DNA of 13,363 bases from the NCBI GenBank assembly GCA_031284765.1, contig JAITXK010000020.1, positions 1-13,363 on the forward strand, read 5' to 3'. A program made the translations under genes and the position numbers. The notes below the pieces were generated by a model. The model ran no database searches. It was given only the letters and a program-made list of their open reading frames with translations, and was not told the origin of the DNA. This document shows, in pieces, positions 6,335-12,805 of the stretch. Within the stretch, counting starts at the first letter, position 1; every line of letters starts with the position of its first letter. Source of the DNA: Candidatus Symbiothrix sp. Its GTDB lineage: Bacteria; Bacteroidota; Bacteroidia; Bacteroidales; Azobacteroidaceae.

Positions 6335-8059
6335 TCAGCTTAATTTCAAATCAAACTCGTTCACCAAATCCACTATGACCGGATTTTTTTCGGCCATATA
6401 CTTGTATATTTCTTTGCCTCCGTAAGGCATTTCTTCTTTGACTTCTTCCGTAACGGAAATATCCAGCGTGATTTGGTTGTTATGTAATTGTTGGGATAAA
6501 AATTCTTTGATGTCAACCGATTTGTCTGTCAATTTCTTGTGCTGGTCGGGATTGAAAACGCTGATTTTGATGTGGTTTTGATTTTCTACTAAAGGCGTGC
6601 TATTTAAAATGGTGTATTTCAAATGGGTATCCTCCTCCTTTTCGGCATACTCTTTCCATGCTTTGATTAAATCTTCCTGCGAGAAAGCCGTATTTAGAAC
6701 CGGTTGAGTATTGCTTTCCGTGTCTTGAGCAGAGTGGTCTGTTTCATCCGTTTCCGGTTTTTTCAAGGAAATGCGCAGTTTGCTATCTGCCTTTAATGAA
6801 CCGGAAACAGCAGGCTTGGCGACGGGTATTGCCTCCTGTGACTCCTCTTCTTGCGGTTTTGCTTGCGCTTGAGGAACCGTCTGAACAGTATCAACAGCTG
6901 TTGCCGAGGCTTGTGGAATCAGTGGCTCAAGTTTTATTTTTTTTTTGTCATCAACCGTTGCTGATTGATGATTCCATTGACAGAGCCGGATAAGCAATAT
7001 TTCGATAAGCAATCGCTTGTTCTTACTATACCGGTAATTCAAATCACATTCATTGCCCCACTCAAGGGTTTTGTACAAAAAATCGTTGGAACATTTTTGC
7101 GCCAAGGCAATGTATTTCTGCTTGACGGCATCGCCGACTTCGAACAAGACAATGGTTTGCGGGTCTTTACACACCAATAAATCGCGGAAGAAATTAGCCA
7201 AACCGCTGACAATGTGTTGTCCATCGAATCCTTTACGCAATATCTCGTCGAGAATTAGCATGCTTTGGCTTACATCGCCGGCCAGAATCACATCGGTCAA
7301 ACGGAAATAATAGTCGTAATCCAATACATTCAAATTGGCAATCACCGATTGGTAGGTGATATTCCCGCCTGAAAAACTGACCACCTGGTCAAAAATAGAT
7401 AAAGCATCGCGCATCCCGCCGTCCGCTTTTTGAGCAATGGTGTTCAAAGCTTCTTTTTCGGCGCTTACGTTTTCGCTTTGGGCTACGTATGCCAAATGGT
7501 CAACAATATCATTGATGGTAATCCGGCTGAAATCGTAAATCTGGCACCGCGAAAGAATGGTCGGGATAATCTTATGCTTTTCGGTAGTTGCCAGAATAAA
7601 TACCGCGTGGTGAGGTGGTTCTTCCAGCGTTTTCAGAAAAGCATTGAACGCTTGTGTGGACAACATGTGTACTTCATCAATGATATACACCTTGTAACGC
7701 CCGATTTGGGGCGGAATCCGCACCTGGTCGGTCAGCGAACGAATATCATCAACCGAGTTATTGGAGGCCGCATCCAATTCATATATATTATAGGAACGGT
7801 TTTCGTTGAACGCTTTGCAGGATTCACATTCGTTACAGGCTTCGCCATCCGCTTGCAGATTCAAACAATTAATTGTTTTGGCAAAAATACGCGCACAAGT
7901 GGTTTTTCCCACACCCCGCGGACCGCAAAATAAATAGGCATGCGCCAATTTATTGTTTTGAATGGCATTTTTGAGGGTGGTGGTCAGGGATTTTTGTCCA
8001 ACGACCGAATGAAAGGTTGCAGGGCGGTATTTACGCGCTGATACGATGTAATTATCCAT
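6335..8059 (-). CDS. dnaX: DNA polymerase III subunits gamma and tau
   Basis: Clamp-loader ATPase of 574 residues that loads the beta clamp and, as tau, ties polymerase to helicase. The N-terminal AAA+ module has Walker A GPRGVGKT (46-53), a zinc site (Cys65, Cys75, Cys78, Cys81), Walker B IIDEVHML (126-133), sensor LATTE (156-160) and the SRC motif (170-172). Domain III ends near residue 365. A linker rich in Gln, Pro and Ala (about 378-450) leads to a tau-type C-terminal domain. At codons 372-375 the message has ten consecutive A (6946-6937); a shift of frame in either direction gives a stop within a few codons, yielding about 374-377 residues, close to the domain I-III content of gamma. 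The ATG at 8059 is preceded by a good promoter match. The stop abuts the spt stop. Confidence 0.95.
   Translation of the reverse strand: MDNYIVSARKYRPATFHSVVGQKSLTTTLKNAIQNNKLAHAYLFCGPRGVGKTTCARIFAKTINCLNLQADGEACNECESCKAFNENRSYNIYELDAASNNSVDDIRSLTDQVRIPPQIGRYKVYIIDEVHMLSTQAFNAFLKTLEEPPHHAVFILATTEKHKIIPTILSRCQIYDFSRITINDIVDHLAYVAQSENVSAEKEALNTIAQKADGGMRDALSIFDQVVSFSGGNITYQSVIANLNVLDYDYYFRLTDVILAGDVSQSMLILDEILRKGFDGQHIVSGLANFFRDLLVCKDPQTIVLFEVGDAVKQKYIALAQKCSNDFLYKTLEWGNECDLNYRYSKNKRLLIEILLIRLCQWNHQSATVDDKKKIKLEPLIPQASATAVDTVQTVPQAQAKPQEEESQEAIPVAKPAVSGSLKADSKLRISLKKPETDETDHSAQDTESNTQPVLNTAFSQEDLIKAWKEYAEKEEDTHLKYTILNSTPLVENQNHIKISVFNPDQHKKLTDKSVDIKEFLSQQLHNNQITLDISVTEEVKEEMPYGGKEIYKYMAEKNPVIVDLVNEFDLKLS
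6937..6971 (-). promoter_or_regulatory. Candidate slippage site in dnaX: stem-loop followed by A10
   Basis: Read on the minus strand, TCATCAA (6971-6965) and TTGATGA (6954-6948) form a perfect 7-bp inverted repeat with a 10-base loop. After one C comes a run of ten A (6946-6937). In frame it reads GAC AAA AAA AAA ATA AAA. With one A more (or a -1 shift) the frame reads Lys-Lys-Lys-Asn-Lys-Thr then TGA; with one A fewer (or a +1 shift) it reads three Lys then TAA. dnaX is known to yield a short gamma form by ribosomal frameshifting in E. coli and by polymerase slippage on an A run in Thermus thermophilus. Whether it happens here is inferred. Confidence 0.5.
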
Positions 8060-8082
8060 ATTGAAATTTGAAAACGAGTTTA

Positions 8083-8114
8083 CAAAGATAATGCATTTAT
8101 AAGTATTTTGTCAA
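8083..8114 (-). promoter_or_regulatory. Predicted Bacteroidetes-type promoter of dnaX
   Basis: On the minus strand TTG (8114-8112) is followed after 21 bases by TATCTTTG (8090-8083), matching the TTG / TAnnTTTG pattern. Transcription would start near 8076, leaving a leader of only about 17 bases before the ATG at 8059. Confidence 0.55.
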
Positions 8115-8175
8115 GAAAAGCGGAATTTTTTAGACAAAAAAATTCAAACATATCCTTTTATTTCAAAAAAATTCA

Positions 8176-8183
8176 TAGCTTTG
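8176..8183 (+). promoter_or_regulatory. Predicted -7 element for the DUF349-pfkA unit
   Basis: TAGCTTTG fits the TAnnTTTG -7 consensus and lies 46 bases before the ATG at 8230, so transcription would begin near 8190. The expected TTG at -33 is not clear; the sequence there is AT-rich. Together with the dnaX promoter it makes 8060-8229 a divergent promoter region. Confidence 0.45.
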
Positions 8184-8229
8184 CGAGATTTATAAATTTC
8201 AGATAGAAATATCTTTAAATGAAAGCGTT

Positions 8230-10050
8230 ATGATTGAACCTATGGTGCCGGAACACGTTGCAGATGAAAATGCGGCTGAAGAACAAGTAATTATTCCTGT
8301 TGTAACAGAAAGTGTTGCGATTGAACCGGATAAACTGAGTAAGGAAGAAATTTCGGAACGTTTGGCAATAATTGTTGAGCAGGAGGCTACCGATGCCGTT
8401 AAAAACGAAGTAGATGCCCTGAAACAGGCTTTTTACAAGTTCAAACGCATTGAAATGGATGCCGCTAAAAGATTGTTTGTCGAAGCAGGTAACGCAGAAG
8501 AGGATTTCACGGCAGAAGAAGATGCTTTGGAAGAAAAATTGAAGGCATTGCTCACTGTTTTCCGTGAAAAACGAGCTGCCTTAACGGCTGAACTGGCCAA
8601 AAAAAAAGAAGTCAATCTGCTTACCAAACAATCCATTATCGAACGATTGAAAGAGTTAATTGACAGTAAAGACGATTTTTACAAAGTGCATGAAGAGTTC
8701 AGAAAATTGCAGCAACAGTGGAAAGACATCAAACAAGTTCCTCAAAGTGCCGTCAATGACCTTTGGAAGGATTACCAATCTTATAGCGAGAAATTTTATG
8801 ATTTGTTGAAAATCAACAACGAGATGCGCGATTACGATTTCAAGAAGAATCTGGAATTGAAACAAAGTCTTTGCGAAGCCGTTGAGCGCTTGGATGAAGA
8901 GAAAGATGTGATTTCCGCTTTCTATCAATTGCAAAACCTGCATCAGGAATGGCGCGAAACAGGCCCTGTGGCACGCGAACTGCGCGAAGAACTTTGGGCG
9001 CGCTTCAAAAAAGCATCGTCGGTCATCAATAAAAAATATCAGGAGCATTTCGATGCTTTGCGGAGTTTGGAACAACAAAATCTGGAAGCCAAAACCGCTC
9101 TGTGCGAAGAAATTGAAGCTATCGATTACGCCGTTTTGACTTCATTCAAAGAATGGGATGCAAAAAACAAACTCGTTCTGGCATTGCAGGAAAAATGGAA
9201 ATCCATCGGTTTTGCTCCGAAAAAACAAAATGTAAAGATTTTCGAACGATTCCGCGCCGCTTGCGATGTCTTTTTCCGTCAGAAAAGCGCATTCTACAGA
9301 GGTACCAAAGATGCGATGGAAGTGAATCTGGTAAAGAAAAAAACACTTTGTGAACAGGCCGAAGCATTGAAAGACAGTCAGGAATGGAAAGAAACTACCG
9401 ACAAACTGATTGCACTTCAAAAGGAATGGAAAACCATCGGTTCGGTTGCAAGAAAACATTCGGATGTCATTTGGAAACGTTTTATTGCTGCTTGTGATGC
9501 TTTCTTTGAACAGAAAAATCAACATTTTGCTTCCGCGAAAACCGAAGAAACGGAAAATCTGAAAAAGAAAAAAGAAATTATCGCTCAAATCGAAGCTTTG
9601 GATGAAGCATTGTCCGCCAACGAAGCCGTTGCCCAACTGCGCGAATACATTGCCCAATTCAATAGCGTGGGATTTGTGCCATTCAAGGAAAAAGATAAAA
9701 TCCACAATACTTTCCGTGCCATTGTCGATAAACATTTCGACCGCTTGAAAGTCGATGCATCCGAACGCCGTTTGGAATCTTTTAAGTCGAATTTGAAAGA
9801 CTTGGCGAGCGGCGAAAAGTCGAAGAACAAGATAATGGGCGAGCGCGAACGACTGATGCGCAGCTATGAACGGCTGAAATCCGACATTCAAACGTATGAA
9901 AACAATATCGGCTTTTTGTCCGTATCCACTAAAGGCGGCGGCGGTTTGGTTAAAGATATGCAACGTAAAATCGAAAGTTTGAAAGATGAATTGCAATTGA
10001 TTGAAAAGAAAATCGGTGTCATCGACCAAAATTTAGGCATAGTAAGATAA
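8230..10050 (+). CDS. DUF349 repeat protein
   Basis: Protein of 606 residues with no signal peptide or membrane segment, predicted to be almost entirely alpha-helical. An acidic N-terminal tail (1-45) leads into helices (46-130) and then five tandem DUF349 repeats, at roughly 133-197, 205-275, 286-355, 367-437 and 443-508. The repeat core is QxxWKxIGxVPxxxxxxxWxxFxxACDxFF: QQQWKDIKQVP, LHQEWRETGPV, LQEKWKSIGFAP, LQKEWKTIGSVA and YIAQFNSVGFVP. The fifth lacks the first Trp. The C-terminus (535-606) looks like coiled coil broken by a glycine-rich turn (KGGGGL). The biochemical role of DUF349 is not established to my knowledge, so none is given. The gene ends three bases before pfkA and probably shares its transcript. 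Confidence 0.85.
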   Translation: MIEPMVPEHVADENAAEEQVIIPVVTESVAIEPDKLSKEEISERLAIIVEQEATDAVKNEVDALKQAFYKFKRIEMDAAKRLFVEAGNAEEDFTAEEDALEEKLKALLTVFREKRAALTAELAKKKEVNLLTKQSIIERLKELIDSKDDFYKVHEEFRKLQQQWKDIKQVPQSAVNDLWKDYQSYSEKFYDLLKINNEMRDYDFKKNLELKQSLCEAVERLDEEKDVISAFYQLQNLHQEWRETGPVARELREELWARFKKASSVINKKYQEHFDALRSLEQQNLEAKTALCEEIEAIDYAVLTSFKEWDAKNKLVLALQEKWKSIGFAPKKQNVKIFERFRAACDVFFRQKSAFYRGTKDAMEVNLVKKKTLCEQAEALKDSQEWKETTDKLIALQKEWKTIGSVARKHSDVIWKRFIAACDAFFEQKNQHFASAKTEETENLKKKKEIIAQIEALDEALSANEAVAQLREYIAQFNSVGFVPFKEKDKIHNTFRAIVDKHFDRLKVDASERRLESFKSNLKDLASGEKSKNKIMGERERLMRSYERLKSDIQTYENNIGFLSVSTKGGGGLVKDMQRKIESLKDELQLIEKKIGVIDQNLGIVR

Positions 10051-10053
10051 TTC

Positions 10054-11040
10054 ATGAAAATAGGTATTCTTTCTTCCGGAGGCGATTGTCCGGGTATCAA
10101 TGCGGCGATTCGCGGAGTCGGCAAAGTGGCTTTGTCCCATTACGGAATGGAAGTCATCGGCATCCAAAGCGGATTTCTGGGCTTGCTTGAAAATAATTAC
10201 ATACCCTTGACGGAAGCCTCCCTTTCCGGTTTATTAAGTCTTGGCGGAACCATTTTGGGTACATCCCGTGAAAAACCATTCAAAAAATTGTTGAATGGGG
10301 AAACAGACCAAAAACCGCAAATCATTTTAGACCATTACAACGATTTAGGTTTGGATTGCTTAGTCTGCATCGGCGGGAACGGTACGCAAAAAACCGCCCA
10401 TAAATTGGCGCAGTTGGGCCTTCATGTCATTGGTATTCCCAAAACTATCGACAACGATGTGTGGGGAACAGATAGAACTTTCGGCTTCTACACAGCAGTA
10501 GATATTGCTACCGAAGCCATCGACCGGCTACATTCAACAGCCAATTCGTTGAAACGGGTCATGGTTATCGAACTCATGGGACACAAAGCCGGTTGGATTA
10601 CGCTTTATGCGGGAATGGCCGGCGGTGCGGACGTGATTTTACTTCCTGAATTGGGCTACGATATCAATAAGGTAACGGAAGCCATTTTGAACCGGGCAGC
10701 CAAAGGCAAACCTTATTCGATAGTGGCAGTCGGCGAAGGCCTGAAAATTGATGATAAACGCATCGAGAAAATAACGGGCATCGAAACGCGAAAAACTATT
10801 TTGGGCTATGTGCAGCGCGGAGGCAGTCCCTCGGCTTATGACCGGAATTTGGCTACGCGCTTGAGCGGCCATGCCATTGAATTGATTGCAGAAAAGCACT
10901 TTGGACGCATGGTTTCGTTGCAAGACGGTCATATCACCTCTATTCCTTTAAAAGAAGTGGCCGGAAAACTGAAATTAGTTCCTTCCGACCACGACTTGAT
11001 TATTCAAGGCAAACGAATGGGTATCTCGTTTGGAATCTGA
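10054..11040 (+). CDS. pfkA: 6-phosphofructokinase
   Basis: Enzyme of 328 residues that phosphorylates fructose 6-phosphate to the 1,6-bisphosphate in glycolysis. Motifs: donor-site SSGGDCPGINAA (7-18), GGNGTQKTA (107-115), and PKTIDND (129-135) with catalytic Asp133; then ELMGHKAGW (173-181), PELGYD and QRGGSPSAYDR (254-264). By alignment with E. coli PfkA, Gly110 is at the Gly104 position, favouring ATP, but Lys130 replaces Gly124, a residue shared with PPi-dependent enzymes. Asn109 replaces Asp103, which helps bind magnesium. ATP is the more likely donor, as in other enzymes pairing Gly104 with Lys124. The gene starts three bases after the DUF349 stop and ends three bases from the gdhA stop. 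Confidence 0.92.
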   Translation: MKIGILSSGGDCPGINAAIRGVGKVALSHYGMEVIGIQSGFLGLLENNYIPLTEASLSGLLSLGGTILGTSREKPFKKLLNGETDQKPQIILDHYNDLGLDCLVCIGGNGTQKTAHKLAQLGLHVIGIPKTIDNDVWGTDRTFGFYTAVDIATEAIDRLHSTANSLKRVMVIELMGHKAGWITLYAGMAGGADVILLPELGYDINKVTEAILNRAAKGKPYSIVAVGEGLKIDDKRIEKITGIETRKTILGYVQRGGSPSAYDRNLATRLSGHAIELIAEKHFGRMVSLQDGHITSIPLKEVAGKLKLVPSDHDLIIQGKRMGISFGI

Positions 11041-11043
11041 TGT

Positions 11044-12378
11044 TTACACAATGCCTTGCGCCATCATGGCGCGGGCAACTTTCATAAATCCTGCGATATT
11101 CGCTCCTTTTACATAATGAATATAGCCATCGGCTTGTTTGCCGTAAATCACACATTGTTCGTGAATGGCGTTCATGATTTGATGCAATTGGGTATCCACT
11201 TCTTCTGCTGTCCATAGCAGGTGCATGGCATTTTGAGTCATTTCCAAACCCGAAGTGGCTACACCGCCGGCGTTGACTGCTTTGCCCGGGGCGAATAAAA
11301 TGCCTTTTTCAATCATGTAATCGACTGCTTCTGCCGTACAGCCCATGTTGGAAATTTCGGCCACACAAGTTACTCCGTTGTCAATCAATGTTTTCGCATC
11401 GTTCTCGTCCAGTTCGTTTTGAATGGCGCAGGGTAAGGCAATGTCCACTTTTTGTTGCCAAGGGCGTTGATTGGGGAAAAATTCTACGCCGTATTTTTCG
11501 GCATACGGAGCAACAATATCTTCGCCCGAAGCGCGGAGTTCGAGCATAAAGTCAATTTTTTCGCCTGAAATGCCATTCGGGTCAAATACATAGCCGTCGG
11601 GGCCGGAGATGGTAACCACTTTCCCTCCCAATTCGGTTGCTTTCAAGGCGGCACCCCAAGCCACGTTTCCAAAGCCGGAAATGGCAATGGTTTTGCCTTT
11701 GAGGGTCAAGCCTTTTTCTTTCAGCATGTTTACTACGAAGTAAATGCCTCCAAATCCGGTAGCTTCGGGACGAACGAGCGAGCCGCCGTAATCCAAGCCT
11801 TTACCGGTAAAAGTACCCGTATTTTCGCGTGCTAACTTCTTGTACATGCCGTACATATAGCCAATTTCGCGGGCACCGACCCCGATGTCGCCGGCGGGAA
11901 CATCCGTATCCGGTCCGATGTGGCGCCATAATTCCAAGATAAAAGCTTGGCAAAACCGCATCACTTCGGCATTGGATTTTCCGCGAATGCTGAAATCCGA
12001 TCCACCTTTGCCGCCACCCATGGGAAGAGTGGTTAAGGCGTTTTTGAAGGTTTGTTCAAATCCCAAAAATTTGAGTGTGGACAGCGTTACGGATGCGTGA
12101 AAGCGGATGCCGCCTTTGTATGGTCCGATAGCATTGTTGAATTGTACACGATAGCCCAAATTAACTTGCACATTTCCTTGGTCATCCACCCAAGGCACTT
12201 TGAAGGTGAAAATGCGGTCCGGTTCGACTAAACGTTCGATAATTGCGGCCTTTTCGAACTCGGGATGTTCATTGTAAACATCTTCAATGGAAGAAAGGAC
12301 TTCTTTTACGGCTTGCAAATATTCAGCTTCGCCGGGGTGTTTTGCTTCAAGAGATTGAAGAATCAGTTCCGTTTTCAT
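11044..12378 (-). CDS. gdhA: Glutamate dehydrogenase, hexameric small type
   Basis: Enzyme of 444 residues interconverting 2-oxoglutarate plus ammonia with glutamate; a cytosolic hexamer in this family. The substrate domain shows GPYKGGIRFH (85-94), the catalytic Lys124 in PMGGGKGG and the catalytic Asp164 in PAGDIGVG. The Rossmann domain has GFGNVAWGA (235-243). At the coenzyme site it has SGPDGYVFDPNG (258-269), which closely resembles the NAD-specific Clostridium symbiosum enzyme and differs from the NADP-specific E. coli one. NAD or dual use is therefore more likely than strict NADP use, although many databases would label it NADP-specific. The C-terminal part (KAVNAGGVATSGLEMTQN) is standard. 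It starts at ATG 12378 about 70 bases after a good promoter and converges on pfkA. Confidence 0.95.
   Translation of the reverse strand: MKTELILQSLEAKHPGEAEYLQAVKEVLSSIEDVYNEHPEFEKAAIIERLVEPDRIFTFKVPWVDDQGNVQVNLGYRVQFNNAIGPYKGGIRFHASVTLSTLKFLGFEQTFKNALTTLPMGGGKGGSDFSIRGKSNAEVMRFCQAFILELWRHIGPDTDVPAGDIGVGAREIGYMYGMYKKLARENTGTFTGKGLDYGGSLVRPEATGFGGIYFVVNMLKEKGLTLKGKTIAISGFGNVAWGAALKATELGGKVVTISGPDGYVFDPNGISGEKIDFMLELRASGEDIVAPYAEKYGVEFFPNQRPWQQKVDIALPCAIQNELDENDAKTLIDNGVTCVAEISNMGCTAEAVDYMIEKGILFAPGKAVNAGGVATSGLEMTQNAMHLLWTAEEVDTQLHQIMNAIHEQCVIYGKQADGYIHYVKGANIAGFMKVARAMMAQGIV
11058..11072. repeat. Short perfect stem-loop in the 3' end of gdhA
   Basis: GCGCCA and TGGCGC form a perfect 6-bp stem around TCA, inside the last codons of gdhA and just past the pfkA stop. 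Neither strand has a T-run directly after it, so it is not a standard intrinsic terminator. It could still slow polymerase from either side of this convergent junction, or be chance from the Ala-rich codons. Confidence 0.3.
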
Positions 12379-12452
12379 ATATTAAAAAATTTAGAGAATA
12401 AATTATATAATAAAATGTCAGCTTTGTACCTGTTTGTCTTTGTTTTACAAGG

Positions 12453-12483
12453 CAAAATTAGGCAATTAAACTGATTCGGACAA
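12453..12483 (-). promoter_or_regulatory. Predicted Bacteroidetes-type promoter of gdhA
   Basis: On the minus strand TTG (12483-12481) is followed after 20 bases by TAATTTTG (12460-12453), a match to TTG / TAnnTTTG. Transcription would start near 12446, leaving a leader of about 68 bases. Confidence 0.55.
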
Positions 12484-12555
12484 TGATTCGTTGGCAAAAT
12501 GTATGAAAATAAAGAAAATTTAATATTGCGGAAATGAAATTTTTAACAATAAATA

Positions 12556-12587
12556 TTTGTGTATATAGAATTGTATCCCTACATTTG
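12556..12587 (+). promoter_or_regulatory. Strong Bacteroidetes-type promoter with no gene behind it
   Basis: TTTG (12556-12559), a 20-base spacer and TACATTTG (12580-12587) match both halves of the Bacteroidetes consensus with ideal spacing. It is the best plus-strand match in the window. It points into the 12590-12802 stretch, which has no credible coding frame, so the product is likely a non-coding RNA starting near 12594. Confidence 0.6.
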
Positions 12588-12593
12588 CACTAC

Positions 12594-12805
12594 ACTATCA
12601 AGAGAGATAGTCTATCATTTGAAATATTAGCCGCATGTAGTCGATTGGAAAACTCATCAAATTTTATGCAAATTCCGAGACAAGCTACTACCGGGAATGG
12701 CGGGCCGCAGCCTTCGGGCTATGCATTGCACAGCGGATTACAAATACGGTAGGGCGCTCAAATCCTGTCATACGGAGTTTTTTACATCCGCTGTGCGGCT
12801 TTTTA
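12594..12805 (+). ncRNA. Candidate structured small RNA of about 210 bases
   Basis: The stretch starts just after a well-formed promoter and has no convincing coding frame. Several pairings fit one fold: ATGCA (12666-12670) with TGCAT (12722-12726), enclosing ATTCC (12672-12676) with GGAAT (12694-12698) and AGCC-TTCG-GGCT (12709-12720). After these, GCACAGCGGAT (12728-12738) pairs perfectly with ATCCGCTGTGC (12786-12796), followed by GGC and a T-run. It resembles none of the conserved cores I know for tmRNA, RNase P RNA or SRP RNA; a 6S-like RNA is possible by size. The rival reading is a decayed REP-type repeat, since CGGATTACAAATACG is itself a near hairpin. The rest of the gap 12379-12802 holds only the two divergent promoters and AT-rich DNA. 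Confidence 0.42.
12786..12804 (+). terminator. Possible terminator of the candidate RNA
   Basis: ATCCGCTGTGC is the 3' arm of a perfect 11-bp pairing with 12728-12738, and within it CCGC-TGT-GCGG also forms a local hairpin; CTTTTT follows (12799-12804). The T-run overlaps the stop codon of the converging aminotransferase gene. The loop of the long pairing is 47 bases, which is large for an intrinsic terminator, so confidence is modest. Confidence 0.4.

Noticed and set aside
7430..7933. 167-codon plus-strand frame inside dnaX
   Set aside because: Antisense to the AAA+ domain of DnaX, whose motifs are unmistakable; no domain of its own.
9142..10029. 295-codon open frame on the minus strand
   Set aside because: Antisense to the DUF349 repeats. 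The Phe-rich product is what Lys/Glu-rich helices give on the other strand (AAA and GAA become TTT and TTC).
12534..12752. 72-codon open frame on the plus strand in the gap after gdhA
   Set aside because: It begins upstream of the predicted transcription start and reads through the promoter and the paired segments; composition is unlike the neighbouring proteins.
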